The notes under the pieces are model-generated. The model made no database searches and was not told where the DNA came from. It was given only the letters and a program-made list of their open reading frames with translations. A DNA stretch of 64,000 bases from Flavobacteriaceae bacterium PS02338 (GTDB taxonomy: Bacteria; Bacteroidota; Bacteroidia; Sphingobacteriales; Sphingobacteriaceae): contig JASCOD010000006.1 in assembly GCA_029959615.1 (NCBI GenBank), positions 1 to 64,000 of the forward strand. The letters are read 5' to 3'. Positions within the stretch are counted from its first letter, which is position 1, and every line of letters begins with the position of its first letter. Made by a program: the position numbers and the translations under genes. This document shows, piece after piece, positions 33,921 through 43,524 of the stretch.

Positions 33921-35888
33921 ATGAAAAAAAATAGAAATGTATCTGCTATCATATTTGTATTAAGCATATTCTTTGCCTCACTTTCATATGCTCAGCCTAG
34001 ATTTGAAAGTACTTTCAATTCATGTAGTATTTATCTTCCTTCAGGTTCAGGAACTTCATCAGATGTAAGTTATAGAAAAGTTGGGGAGAATACTTGGAAA
34101 GCTGCTTTTCAATTGTATCATGACATGGAGCGCAAAGAATTTCGCGGAAGTATAGTGTTGCTGAATGAAGACACCGAGTATGAAGTAAGAACAATCATTA
34201 AAACAGGTAACGAAGTTACTGAAGACAAAATATCAAGATTTAAAACTTGGACCGCTACGCCAACTATTGGACGAGAGGTGCTACTCAGTTCTTTTCTTAA
34301 AAGCGGGAAATATGTAGATGTACAAAACCTGAAAGGTTCACCTACTTCGTGGATACGTCTCATTCCGGACATTGCTATCAATGCTGGCACCAGCTCTGAT
34401 TATGCATTACGGTTTGTTAACAGTAGCTATATCATCTTGGAAGGTGCCAATATCAAAGGTGGTCGTATTAATGCCGTAGACCTATTAAGTACAGCCTCAG
34501 ACATTAGAATCATCAATTGCAATATCTCTAAATGGGGTAGGCCTGCGGTAAGTCAAAATGCAACAGGGCATTATCTGGATAAAGATGGTGTAGCGGTGAA
34601 CTACGATTCGGGAGTTAAAATTGGCAAGGCTAAAAATATCGTTGTCGAAAGATGCTATATCCACTCTCCCAATGGAAAAACCAACCCTTGGAAAGGTGTG
34701 GTAGAATTAGGGCCGCACGTTGGTACAGCGTATAAAAGCAGTCACCCAATGGGGCCAAATGGCATTTTTGTATTGCAAAATGGCGGTAATTTGGTGATAC
34801 GCTATAATGATATCATCGGTGATCAATTGCATCGTTTTAATGACGGAATAGAGGGACAAAAAAATGGCTTCGTAGACGGAGGATTTTATAACGATGCAGA
34901 CGTTTATGGCAATATGATCGCCTTTGGACAAGACGATGGTATTGAGTTAGATGGAGGCCAATGTAATGTTCGTTTATTTGGCAATAGGTTCGAGCAGTCT
35001 TACAGTGGGATTAGTTTGGCGCCTAATAAAAAAGGACCTTCTTATGTGTTCAATAATGTTGTTACAAATCCAGGAGCATCAGATGGCTCTAGCAGTGCTG
35101 CGGTAAAAAATGGGGGAGGTGTAACACACACCGAAGGCAGGCAATTCCTATTTAACAACACCATGATTTTTAATGGTAACGGTATGCGTGGTGTAGGTTA
35201 TGGTCCAAGCGGTGCAGAAGATAAAAGAGAAATGTTTTTGGCTTACACTAGAAACAATATTTTCTTGGCAACACAAGCACCATCGGGCAGTGGTAAGGAA
35301 GCTCGTGGTTATTCTATTTCAGATATTCACGAACTTCCCGACAATTGTTTTGACTATGATTTGTTGGGGAATATGCAAAATGAAGGTGGAAAAGGTAAAA
35401 TTCAGGCGAATAAAGATGCAGAAAAAAATGGCGTTTTCGCTTCCCCAAAATTTACGGATTTTAATAAAGGTATTTACACCTTACAAGCTGATGATCCTGG
35501 CGTAGCCAAAGGCATCGCTGTTCCAAACTTTATGGAAAGCTTTACCGGAAGCGCACCTAATATGGGTGCTTTTCAAGCTGGTGCAGCTACGCTCTATCCA
35601 CAACGCCCATTGGATATCAGTTCAGATCATTATTACTTAAACACGAGTGTAGGAAGTACCAAAACGATTAAGATTACTGTCGGTAATGTACCAGAGTCTG
35701 ATTTCGAAATTTTAAAAGCAGAAGACATGAGCTGGCTGGAAGTAACAGCATCAGATACTAAAATTCGACCTAATTCTACGTTAAGCCTAACTGTTAAAGC
35801 AAACCCAGCGCAACATAGAAAGGTAGGAGCACTTCTGGTGAGGTTAAAAAATGGACTTTCTGTACCGATTACTGTTTTCGCCAATTAA
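33921..35888 (+). CDS. Secreted right-handed beta-helix protein, pectate-lyase-like
   Basis: 655 residues, signal peptide ending LSYAQ. An N-terminal fibronectin-III-like part (to about 105: 'NTWKAAFQLYHDMERKEFRGS') leads to a beta-helix (about 130-510) with Asn-rich turns ('IILEGANIKGG', 'DIRIINCNISKWG', 'NIVVERCYIHSP', 'ADVYGNMIAFGQDDGIELDGG', 'FNNVVTNPG'). A short C-terminal beta domain ('PESDFEILKAEDMSWLEV') resembles BACON. I cannot assign a PL or GH family. A lyase would supply the substrate for GH105. It is 32 nt upstream... of GH2 is not so: the GH2 start is 11 nt after its stop. Confidence 0.7.
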   Translation: MKKNRNVSAIIFVLSIFFASLSYAQPRFESTFNSCSIYLPSGSGTSSDVSYRKVGENTWKAAFQLYHDMERKEFRGSIVLLNEDTEYEVRTIIKTGNEVTEDKISRFKTWTATPTIGREVLLSSFLKSGKYVDVQNLKGSPTSWIRLIPDIAINAGTSSDYALRFVNSSYIILEGANIKGGRINAVDLLSTASDIRIINCNISKWGRPAVSQNATGHYLDKDGVAVNYDSGVKIGKAKNIVVERCYIHSPNGKTNPWKGVVELGPHVGTAYKSSHPMGPNGIFVLQNGGNLVIRYNDIIGDQLHRFNDGIEGQKNGFVDGGFYNDADVYGNMIAFGQDDGIELDGGQCNVRLFGNRFEQSYSGISLAPNKKGPSYVFNNVVTNPGASDGSSSAAVKNGGGVTHTEGRQFLFNNTMIFNGNGMRGVGYGPSGAEDKREMFLAYTRNNIFLATQAPSGSGKEARGYSISDIHELPDNCFDYDLLGNMQNEGGKGKIQANKDAEKNGVFASPKFTDFNKGIYTLQADDPGVAKGIAVPNFMESFTGSAPNMGAFQAGAATLYPQRPLDISSDHYYLNTSVGSTKTIKITVGNVPESDFEILKAEDMSWLEVTASDTKIRPNSTLSLTVKANPAQHRKVGALLVRLKNGLSVPITVFAN

Positions 35889-35899
35889 TATAAAATAAG

Positions 35900-37696
35900 A
35901 TGCTTAAAAGAACGCTAACATGCTTGTTGATTGCCGTATCAACTTATTTAAATGCTGATGTACCCCTAATTACGAATGTTTCTGCCAGAAATATTACCTC
36001 ATTAAATGGGAAATGGAATTACATTGTAGACCCATTGGAAAATGGCTTTTTGGATTACCGTTTAGAGCCCCATAAGAATGGGTTCTTCAAGAACCAAAAG
36101 CCAACCAATCCGTCGCAACTAATCGAATATAACTTTGATACCTCGCCACACATGACCATCCCATCAGATTGGAATACAAAAGATGAGAAATTGTTTTTCT
36201 ACGAAGGTTCGGTATGGTTCAAAAAAGATTTTACCCATCAAAAGAAAACCAACAATAAAACCTATATCTATTTCGGAGCAGTAAACTATCGTGCTTCAGT
36301 ATATATCAATGGCGAATTGGCAGGTCATCACATTGGTGGATATACGCCTTTCAATTTTGATATTACCGATTTACTGGTAGAAGGGAAAAACTTTGTAGTG
36401 GTGAGGGTGAACAATAACCGGGGAAAAGACGAAGTGCCAACGGTAAACATGGACTGGTGGAATTATGGTGGCATCACTAGAGAGGTGATGCTGGTAGATG
36501 TTCCCTCAGTATTTGTCGAGGATTATCAAGTTCAACTGGCTAAAAACAACAAAGGTTTGATCGCTGGATGGGTAAAATTGAATGCCGCAAAAGCAGGAGA
36601 AGCGATTGTTGTGGAAATTCCAGAACTGAAAATCAAACAGCAGATCAAAACAGATCAAAATGGTCTTGCAAATTTCCAAATCAAGGCAAAGCCAATATTG
36701 TGGTCACCTAAAAATCCGAAGATATATGAGATTGTAGTGAGCAAAGCTGATGAAAGCATTACCGATCAAATTGCCTTTAGGACGATTGAAACAAAAGGGA
36801 AAGATATCTTACTTAATGGCGAAAAGATATTCTTGAGTGGCATTAGTGTTCACGAAGAAGCGCCTTACCGCCAAGGCAGGGCGTGGTCTAAAGACGATGC
36901 CAGAACCTTATTGGGCTGGGCGAAGGAGATGGGGTGCAACTTCGTTCGTCTGGCCCATTACCCCCATAACGAAACCATGGTACGCGAAGCCGAAAAAATG
37001 GGTTTAATGGTGTGGAGCGAAATTCCAGTGTATTGGACCATCTCGTGGACTAACGAAGGAACTTACAACAATGCTAAAAAGCAGCTTCACGACATGGTTT
37101 ATAGAGATAAAAATCGTGGTGCAGTAGTCATTTGGTCCATTGCTAACGAAACGCCACATGGTGAGGCTAGAGATAAATTCTTATCAAACTTGGCAACCTA
37201 TGCCCGCACTTTGGATAATACCAGATTACTGAGCATGGCCATGGAAGTAAATCACCTGCCGAATCATGTGAATGTGGTAGAAGATAATATGAACGAATAT
37301 GTCGATATCATCAGCTTTAACGAATACATGGGCTGGTACGATGGTCGTGGTACATCTGAAGATTGCCGAGTGGCAACTTGGAAAATTCCTTATAACAAGC
37401 CAATTGTAGTCAGTGAGTTTGGTGGCGATGCCCTGCAAGGACTTTATGGTGATAAGATAGAACGTTGGACAGAAGATTTTCAGGAAGAACTTTATATCAG
37501 AAATGTAGAAATGCTTTCTAAAATTGACGGTTTGGCTGGCGTTTCGCCTTGGATATTGAAAGATTTCCATTCGCCCAGACGCCAATTGTTCGGTATTCAG
37601 GATTGGTTCAATCGTAAAGGTTTGATATCAGATCAGGGAATTAAAAAGAAGGCTTTTTACGTGATGCAGAACTGGTATAAAACTAAGAATAATTAA
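35900..37696 (+). CDS. GH2-family beta-glycosidase
   Basis: 598 residues with a signal peptide-like N-terminus (LLIAVSTYLNA). Three GH2 parts are present: jelly-roll ('GSVWFKKDFTH', 'YRASVYINGELAGHHIGGY'), Ig-like, and TIM barrel with 'NFVRLAHYPHNETMV', 'VVIWSIANETPHGE' (acid/base Glu of NE) and 'PIVVSEFGGDAL' (nucleophile Glu). It resembles the beta-glucuronidase/beta-galactosidase branch. It should remove beta-linked side-chain sugars from the pectin target; the exact sugar is open. Its last codons (KKAFYVMQNWYKTKNN) recur as a scar at 40556. Confidence 0.9.
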   Translation: MLKRTLTCLLIAVSTYLNADVPLITNVSARNITSLNGKWNYIVDPLENGFLDYRLEPHKNGFFKNQKPTNPSQLIEYNFDTSPHMTIPSDWNTKDEKLFFYEGSVWFKKDFTHQKKTNNKTYIYFGAVNYRASVYINGELAGHHIGGYTPFNFDITDLLVEGKNFVVVRVNNNRGKDEVPTVNMDWWNYGGITREVMLVDVPSVFVEDYQVQLAKNNKGLIAGWVKLNAAKAGEAIVVEIPELKIKQQIKTDQNGLANFQIKAKPILWSPKNPKIYEIVVSKADESITDQIAFRTIETKGKDILLNGEKIFLSGISVHEEAPYRQGRAWSKDDARTLLGWAKEMGCNFVRLAHYPHNETMVREAEKMGLMVWSEIPVYWTISWTNEGTYNNAKKQLHDMVYRDKNRGAVVIWSIANETPHGEARDKFLSNLATYARTLDNTRLLSMAMEVNHLPNHVNVVEDNMNEYVDIISFNEYMGWYDGRGTSEDCRVATWKIPYNKPIVVSEFGGDALQGLYGDKIERWTEDFQEELYIRNVEMLSKIDGLAGVSPWILKDFHSPRRQLFGIQDWFNRKGLISDQGIKKKAFYVMQNWYKTKNN

Positions 37697-37707
37697 ATCT
37701 TAAAATC

Positions 37708-39234
37708 ATGAAACCAACACTGGCCATATTGTTTGTTTTGTTCTTTTGTTATCAAAATGTTCATTCTGAAAGTATCGAGGTTTTTCAGCAATACGGGAAA
37801 CGATTTAATCCAGTTAAGGTTGGATATAATGTAAACGATTTTGGCGCAGTTGGAGATGGTAGGATGGTTAATACGGTGGCCATACAAAAAGCCATAGACC
37901 AATGTAGTTTGGACGGCGGAGGAACGGTTTACTTTACTTCGGGAGTGTATGTATCGGGTACCATCTATCTGAAATCTAACGTGGTTTTGCATATACCAAG
38001 TGGTATCACCCTTAAAGCGAGTAACCATTTCGATGACTTTCCAGATCAAGCATCTTCTCTCCCCACACATAATCAACCTAATTTAACCAGTAAAGCATTA
38101 ATCTATGCGGAAGGAAAGAAAAATATAGGAATTACTGGCTTAGGTACAATTGATGGAAACGGAAGGTATTTAGATTTATCGGAAAATAGAAAAGGTCGCC
38201 TTAAACCCTCTTTTAAATATCGCCCCCGTATTCTTCACCTAAGAAGTTGCGAAAATGTTTTAATTGAAGACATCAAGCTGTTTAATTCCGCATCTTGGGT
38301 TCAAACCTATCAAGAATGTGAAAACCTGATTATTCGAGGAATCAAAGTAGATAGCAAAGAAAATTCTACTGCCGATGGTAATAATGATACTGTTAAGTAT
38401 AGGCATCTTAATAACGACGGGTTGGATTTAATAGATTGTCGGTTTGTTGCTATTTCTGATTCCCATATCAATTCTGGAGATGATGCGATATGCATCAAAA
38501 GTTTTTCGCCCGATAAGGTCTGTAGCAAAATTACCATCAGTAATTGTAACCTTAGTTCCAACACATCTGGCTTGAAAATAGGTACAGAAACTGCGGGAAC
38601 AATAGAAGATATCGTGATTCAGAATTGTACGGTTTATGATACTAAGGGAGAGGGTATTGCGATTATCAGTGTTGATGGTGCAACGGTAAGGAGAATCAGC
38701 ATATCAAATATCATTCTTAATAACATCAAACGCTCTGCCATATTCATTCGCTTGCACCAAAGGAATACCCTATACGGATCATATACCTATTCCAATAAAC
38801 CCATTTTAAAAGATATCATAATCAACAACATTCAGGGCAGTGGCTTGTCCAGTTTGGGATGTTCTGTTTCGGGCATACAAAACTTTGAAGTAGAAAACGT
38901 GAATTTCAGTAATATAAATTTGGAGTTCGACGGCTTGGAAAATGGTAAGGTGGTGCCTAGCAAAGTTCCAGAGTTGCCTAATGGCTACCCAAAAGGGGAT
39001 ATGTTTGGTATTCTCCCTTCGTTTGGTTTCTATGTAAGAAATGTCAAAAATATTAGGTTTAACAACGTTGATGTAAAGTCGCTCAAACCAGATTCCAGAC
39101 CGGCGATAATGATAGAATCAGTCAAGGATTTTAGTTTTAAAAACAGTTACATACAAGGAGCGGCGGTAAAAGATACAGTGCTCGCTTCCACGGCTGGTAC
39201 TTTCCAAATTAATGTACCTATCAAAAAGCATTAA
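37708..39234 (+). CDS. Second GH28 polygalacturonase family protein
   Basis: 508 residues, signal MKPTLAILFVLFFCYQNVHS. Beta-helix opening 'YNVNDFGAVGDGRMVNTVAIQ'; GH28 motifs NNDGLDLIDC (catalytic Asp, NND instead of NTD), NSGDDAICIKSF, 'TSGLKIGTETAG' and 'GEGIAIIS'. The usual His of the GHG block is not seen ('SNTSGLKIGTE' instead) and the RIK motif is not obvious, so this is a distant GH28, perhaps specific for rhamnogalacturonan. 11 nt after the GH2 gene. Sister of 19319, but only distantly alike. Confidence 0.88.
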   Translation: MKPTLAILFVLFFCYQNVHSESIEVFQQYGKRFNPVKVGYNVNDFGAVGDGRMVNTVAIQKAIDQCSLDGGGTVYFTSGVYVSGTIYLKSNVVLHIPSGITLKASNHFDDFPDQASSLPTHNQPNLTSKALIYAEGKKNIGITGLGTIDGNGRYLDLSENRKGRLKPSFKYRPRILHLRSCENVLIEDIKLFNSASWVQTYQECENLIIRGIKVDSKENSTADGNNDTVKYRHLNNDGLDLIDCRFVAISDSHINSGDDAICIKSFSPDKVCSKITISNCNLSSNTSGLKIGTETAGTIEDIVIQNCTVYDTKGEGIAIISVDGATVRRISISNIILNNIKRSAIFIRLHQRNTLYGSYTYSNKPILKDIIINNIQGSGLSSLGCSVSGIQNFEVENVNFSNINLEFDGLENGKVVPSKVPELPNGYPKGDMFGILPSFGFYVRNVKNIRFNNVDVKSLKPDSRPAIMIESVKDFSFKNSYIQGAAVKDTVLASTAGTFQINVPIKKH

Positions 39235-39247
39235 AAGCATTCTGAAC

Positions 39248-40522
39248 ATGAGTAATGTAGCAAGTAAAGCCATACGATTAATGATAGGTATGGTGATTTT
39301 CTTAAATGTACCCAACAGTTTTTCGCAGCGAAAAGGCGATACCGTCTATCACGTTGTCATGTATGGGCAAAGTTTGATGTTGGGTACAGGGTCTGTTCCA
39401 TTACTTTCTGTAAAACAACCACATAACGCTTTAATGTTTAGCGGTGGCGTACGTTCTGGCTATGATGCTGATAGCAATTATCATAATAGCTTGGTTCCGC
39501 TGGTAGAAAAAATAGCCATATCAAAAGCTAGTGGAAGTAAATTAGGTGAAACACCTGCAACCGGTTTCTCCGAGGAATTTAATTCGCTTTTAGGTAGAAG
39601 CTGGTCAAACCATCTTTTGTTGTCTTCTCCAGCGCAGGGCTCAACAAGTATTGCTTCGTTAACACAGGAAGGTATTTATTGGGATAGATTTAAAAAAGAT
39701 ATCATTGAAGCGAACCGCCTTGTTTTTGCCTTAGGTAAGAAGTATAATGTTCCGTTTATTCTATGGAACCAAGGAGAAAAAGATATTGATAGCAAAACAT
39801 CAGCAGATAGCTATAAAAATAGCATGAAACGGTTTCAACAAAAAGCAGATGAGTTTATTAAAGCCGTTACTGGGCAAAAAAATGCAGTAAAAATCCTAAT
39901 GTATCAAACAGTATCACATAATGTGCGTAAATCCACTGGAAACCCAGAAATAGCGAATGCACAATATGAATTGGCCAAAAGCGAAGCCCATATCACTATT
40001 TCTAATACCACCTACCAACTCCCTTACCTAAAAGACAATGTACATCTTACTAATGTTGGCAGTAAATGGAATGGCGCTAACTACGCCATAGCTGCAAAAA
40101 ACTTGCTGATAGATAAAGCTAACTGGAAGCCAATTTATGTGAAGAAAATAGCTGCTGCTAAAAATGTTATTGTCCTTAATTTTCATGTGCCTGTGCCTCC
40201 ATTAGTCTTTGACGTGATAAACGTTACAGATCCAGGAAACTACGGTTTTAGGGTTTTTAATAAATCTGGAAAGGAATTGGTTGTTAAAGATGTGCATATA
40301 AAAAATGGAGATGCGGTTTATATTACTACGGAAGAAGAGGTGAAAAAAGGAGACATGCTATGGTATGGCAATAATGGGATCACAACTGGGTCCCTAAATG
40401 GCGCAAGGGGAAATCTTCGCGATAGGCAAGGAGATAAGTTTACCATTGAAATTGATGGTAGAAAGATAAGGTTGGATAATTGGTGTCCAATTTTTAAAGA
40501 AGAGATAAATGAATTACGTTAA
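39248..40522 (+). CDS. SGNH/SASA-type carbohydrate esterase
   Basis: About 424 residues from the ATG at 39248 (signal RLMIGMVIFLNVPNSFSQ); the ATG at 39212 would overlap the GH28 gene end by 23 nt. Motifs: 'VVMYGQSLMLGTG' (nucleophile Ser in GQS), 'FILWNQGEKDI' (oxyanion block), and 'DNVHLTNVGSKWNG' (D-x-x-H). This is the pattern of sialate O-acetylesterase-like proteins, which in pectin loci remove acetyl or other esters from rhamnogalacturonan or galacturonan. Same strand and unit as the preceding enzymes. Confidence 0.8.
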   Translation: MSNVASKAIRLMIGMVIFLNVPNSFSQRKGDTVYHVVMYGQSLMLGTGSVPLLSVKQPHNALMFSGGVRSGYDADSNYHNSLVPLVEKIAISKASGSKLGETPATGFSEEFNSLLGRSWSNHLLLSSPAQGSTSIASLTQEGIYWDRFKKDIIEANRLVFALGKKYNVPFILWNQGEKDIDSKTSADSYKNSMKRFQQKADEFIKAVTGQKNAVKILMYQTVSHNVRKSTGNPEIANAQYELAKSEAHITISNTTYQLPYLKDNVHLTNVGSKWNGANYAIAAKNLLIDKANWKPIYVKKIAAAKNVIVLNFHVPVPPLVFDVINVTDPGNYGFRVFNKSGKELVVKDVHIKNGDAVYITTEEEVKKGDMLWYGNNGITTGSLNGARGNLRDRQGDKFTIEIDGRKIRLDNWCPIFKEEINELR

Positions 40523-40555
40523 TGGTATAGACAATTAGACGCATTACGCAGGTAA

Positions 40556-40606
40556 AAGATAGCATTTAATGTGATGCGGAATTGGTTTAGAACTTAGAAT
40601 AATTAA
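40556..40606 (+). pseudogene. Scar of a GH2-type gene 3' end
   Basis: Seventeen codons read KIAFNVMRNWFRT-stop-NN-stop, against KKAFYVMQNWYKTKNN-stop at the end of the GH2 gene (37646-37696), and the bases match closely (GTGATGCRGAAYTGGT…AGAATAATTAAAT). The following gene also begins like the gene after GH2 (MKQTLAVLF and MKPTLAILF). So the GH2-end/next-start junction exists twice and the body of the second copy is gone. Confidence 0.75.
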
Positions 40607-40608
40607 AT

Positions 40609-41433
40609 ATGGTAATGATGAAACAGACACTCGCAGTATTGTTTTTATTGGTATTTGTATATCAAGTAAAGGCTCAAGAAGATATGGACATTTTTTTGCT
40701 GATTGGACAGTCTAATATGGCGGGTAGAGGAGAACTTGAAGGACAGCGTATTGCTTTAGATAGTGTTTACATGCTCGATAAAAATAATAACTGGGTACCT
40801 GCAGTGGAACCTATTCATTTCGATAAACCTGCTGCGGGCACTGGTTTGGCGGCATCTTTCGCACTTGCCGTACGTAGACCTGGTCGTAAAATTGGCTTAA
40901 TTCCATGTGCGGTTGGCGGTACTAGAATTGAGGTATGGAGACCTAACGTAGTAGATAGTGCAACAGGCTACACCTCTTACAACGATGCAGTGAATAGAAC
41001 TAAGGTTGCACTCAAATCAGGAACATTAAAAGGTATATTGTGGCACCAAGGTGAAGGCAATTCAAGTAGAGAGAGGTATAAAACTTATGAGGAAAACTTC
41101 GAAAATCTAATGGCTAATCTCAGTAGAGATTTGTCTATCGATATTGATAAAGTCCCTTTGATTACGGGAGAACTAGGCTATTTTTATGTGACTAAATCCC
41201 CATTAGAAAAAAATCAGGGACTGTACATCAATTCCATACAGCATCGCATTGCACAAAAAAAGCTGAACAGGTATTGTGTGTCTGCGGAAGGTTTGACTCA
41301 TAAGGGGGATACTACCCATTTTGATACGGCATCTTTAAGGGAATTTGGGAAACGTTATGCAGCGGCTTACCTAATTGTAAGCGAACGTTTGGCGAAATAC
41401 GAGAAGAAAAAAATTAAGGATAGTTCACAATAA
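40609..41433 (+). CDS. SASA-domain carbohydrate esterase (CE6-like)
   Basis: 274 residues (GTG/ATG choice: ATG at 40609, 40615 or 40618), with a signal peptide to YQVKAQ. Motifs: 'IFLLIGQSNMAGRG' (nucleophile Ser), 'IPCAVGGTRIEVW', 'GILWHQGEGNSS' and 'DTTHFDTASLREFGKRYA' (Asp/His). This is the sialate/acetylxylan esterase (SASA, CE6-like) fold. It likely works with CE12 and 39248 to deacetylate the polymer. Preceded by a GH2 3'-end scar that abuts its start. Confidence 0.85.
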   Translation: MVMMKQTLAVLFLLVFVYQVKAQEDMDIFLLIGQSNMAGRGELEGQRIALDSVYMLDKNNNWVPAVEPIHFDKPAAGTGLAASFALAVRRPGRKIGLIPCAVGGTRIEVWRPNVVDSATGYTSYNDAVNRTKVALKSGTLKGILWHQGEGNSSRERYKTYEENFENLMANLSRDLSIDIDKVPLITGELGYFYVTKSPLEKNQGLYINSIQHRIAQKKLNRYCVSAEGLTHKGDTTHFDTASLREFGKRYAAAYLIVSERLAKYEKKKIKDSSQ

Positions 41434-41443
41434 TCATAGGGAA

Positions 41444-42334
41444 ATGAAGAGTATTGTATTGATGCTGTTGTTTTTGCTTGCTTATTGCTTTTTGAGTTTC
41501 GCACAATGGGCTGAAACGTATGTGGTTGATGCAGAAAAACTAATCAGTTCGGTTAAAAAACAAAAAGGGTTGGTAGCCTTCTGGAATTTTGCAGATACTA
41601 CTGGCAAACCTATTGCCGGCAGTGCTAAAGATGTTAAACTGTTGGCTTTTGTTCAGCGTAAGTTTGCTAAAGAAGGTCCGCTTTCTGGTAATTCCATCGA
41701 GCTTGATGGTCAAAAGGATTACTGGTCTATTGCGCATGAAAATACAGGCAAGTTAGATGTGAAAACCAATGCGGTAACAGTAATTGCTTGGGTAGCGTGG
41801 AGCGGGAAAACTGGATTTGTAGCGGGAAAATGGAACGAATATCAAGATGGTGGCAAACGCCAATACGGCCTGTTCGTATCTCTGCCATATTATAATGGTA
41901 CACATCAGGTTTGCGGGCATATTTCTAAAAACGGCGGACCAACACCACCATTTCCTTACAGCATTGATTACTCTGCAAGTCCTCAAAAAGTACCACTTGA
42001 TGAATGGGCATGTGTCGCTTTTACCTATGATGGTGAGTATATCAAATCCTATTTCAACGGTGTGCTTGAAAAGAGAGAAACTGAATTGATCAAAAATACC
42101 GCGGGCTTTTTTCCAGATAAACCAGATGGGATAAAGCAAGCTAAAAATCCTTATTATTATCCAGATGGTATAGGAAGTAACGGTTCTGATTTTACCATTG
42201 GAGCGGTACAGCTTAAAAAAGGAATGGGCAATTTCTTTAAAGGAAAAATAGGAGGTGTGGCAGTATTTGATAGGGCTTTAAATGAAGAGCAAATGAGGAA
42301 GATTGCTGTAATGCCTGTAAGTAGGAAAGGTTAA
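41444..42334 (+). CDS. Secreted LamG-like (concanavalin-type) domain protein
   Basis: 296 residues with a signal peptide (LLFLLAYCFLSFAQ). The main part (about 45-290) is a LamG jelly-roll: 'GLVAFWNFADTTGKP', 'SIELDGQKDYWSIAHEN', 'VTVIAWVAWSG', 'EWACVAFTYDGEYIKSYFNGV', 'GNFFKGKIGGVAVFDRALNEEQM'. LamG domains bind sugars or proteins; a catalytic role is not excluded. Last gene of the locus, 10 nt after the esterase, and followed by 130 nt of no coding content before the convergent kinase. Confidence 0.8.
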   Translation: MKSIVLMLLFLLAYCFLSFAQWAETYVVDAEKLISSVKKQKGLVAFWNFADTTGKPIAGSAKDVKLLAFVQRKFAKEGPLSGNSIELDGQKDYWSIAHENTGKLDVKTNAVTVIAWVAWSGKTGFVAGKWNEYQDGGKRQYGLFVSLPYYNGTHQVCGHISKNGGPTPPFPYSIDYSASPQKVPLDEWACVAFTYDGEYIKSYFNGVLEKRETELIKNTAGFFPDKPDGIKQAKNPYYYPDGIGSNGSDFTIGAVQLKKGMGNFFKGKIGGVAVFDRALNEEQMRKIAVMPVSRKG

Positions 42335-42472
42335 GATGATATTGAATGCGGCTAAGTAACTATGGAACTTGGAAGTGTTGGATGCCATTTTTGGGAACTA
42401 GGTAGGGGATATATACGTACTAAATTTTAGTGTTTATGTTTAGTGATAAGATCGTTTACGAAACCTACAAAA

Positions 42473-42496
42473 AAAGCCCCGATAAATCGAGGCTTT
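42473..42496 (-). terminator. Intrinsic terminator of the kinase gene
   Basis: AAAGCCTCGAT-TT-ATCGGGGCTTT on the minus strand (one mismatch) followed by seven T. It lies 22 nt after the kinase stop. On the plus strand it could also stop transcription out of the PUL. Confidence 0.85.
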
Positions 42497-42518
42497 GGTA
42501 TGCTTTAATCCTTGAGGA

Positions 42519-43370
42519 TTATCTTTTGCTTAAGTGGTACTCTACTAAATCATCTATTGGAGAACGTATGATTTTTCCAACGCCCATTTCGTATTTATCT
42601 GCAACTACACTTAGTCTATCTCTAAAGCTATAACCTACAGAACCTACTACATTTAACAGGTGTTTGTTGTAGTTTGGATAGTGGATTACCAGTTTTTCGA
42701 AGAAAGCCGAAAAAGCAGTATCAACTACGTCTTCCGTGTATTCTTGATATACTGTTTTAAAATCGTACAAGAATTTGCTGAAACTTGCACAGAAACGATT
42801 TGGCAAAGGTTTGTTGTAGATGTTGTCGAAAATGTCTTCGTTGGTTAAACCATAGATGTTGAAGAAATTTTCGCTTAGTCCTTTAGGCATAAAACCTTTC
42901 ATGTAATCCGCTAATAGGCGCTTACCTATATTGCTTCCGCTACCTTCGTCACCTAAGAAATACCCTAGCGAGTCGATGTTTAGGGCAATCCCTTTTCCAT
43001 CGTACAGGCAAGTGTTAGTTCCGGTACCTAGGATGGCTGCAAAACCAGGCTCGTCACCTAGCAATGCACGACAAGAAGCTAACAAATCATGATCTACATT
43101 AATTTGAGCGTTCACAAAAACTTTTTGCATTGCATCTGCTACAATTTTTTTGTTGCCATCAGTAGAACAACCTGCACCATAGTAGTATACTTCCTCTAAT
43201 TTAGAAGCATCTAGGCTATCAGGTAACGTGGTTCTCAATGAATTTTCAATGTAATCTTGCTTTGCAAAATAAGGGTTATAGCCCTCGGTGTTAAAATGGA
43301 TTTTCCGTCCGGCTTCGTTGATCAGACACCAGTTGGTTTTGGTAGATCCACCATCTGCAATAACTATCAT
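42519..43370 (-). CDS. BadF/BcrA-type N-acetylglucosamine kinase
   Basis: 283 residues. All actin-like ATPase motifs are intact: 'IADGGSTKTNWCLI' (phosphate 1), 'FAAILGTGTNTCLYDG' (phosphate 2), 'GYFLGDEGSGSNIGKRLL', and 'LLNVVGSVGYSFRDRL' (adenosine). The family phosphorylates N-acetylglucosamine or glucosamine, feeding cell-wall sugars into glycolysis. Paralogue of 12778, where the phosphate-1 motif is broken. The shared palindrome at 43525, 155 nt before the start, links it to pfkA regulation. Confidence 0.88.
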   Translation of the reverse strand: MIVIADGGSTKTNWCLINEAGRKIHFNTEGYNPYFAKQDYIENSLRTTLPDSLDASKLEEVYYYGAGCSTDGNKKIVADAMQKVFVNAQINVDHDLLASCRALLGDEPGFAAILGTGTNTCLYDGKGIALNIDSLGYFLGDEGSGSNIGKRLLADYMKGFMPKGLSENFFNIYGLTNEDIFDNIYNKPLPNRFCASFSKFLYDFKTVYQEYTEDVVDTAFSAFFEKLVIHYPNYNKHLLNVVGSVGYSFRDRLSVVADKYEMGVGKIIRSPIDDLVEYHLSKR

Positions 43371-43524
43371 TTTTTTGGTTTGTTAAGTTGTATAATTTTT
43401 ATAAAAGTTTGGCAATATATCAGCCTTTATTGGAAATAAAAAATTAATATTAAGTTTTTTATTAGTTAATGTTAAACCACTTCAAAGGTTTGATTACGAA
43501 TAGCTGAGGCGGTTTTTTCGTAAA

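Noticed and set aside
26593..42334. Searched for a classical PL9/PL11 lyase or a sulfatase in the PUL
   Set aside because: None of the proteins carries those motifs; the beta-helix protein is kept only as a candidate.
43441..43500. ATCAAACC on the minus strand, like half of the PUL operator
   Set aside because: Only one half-site and no -7 box at the right distance.
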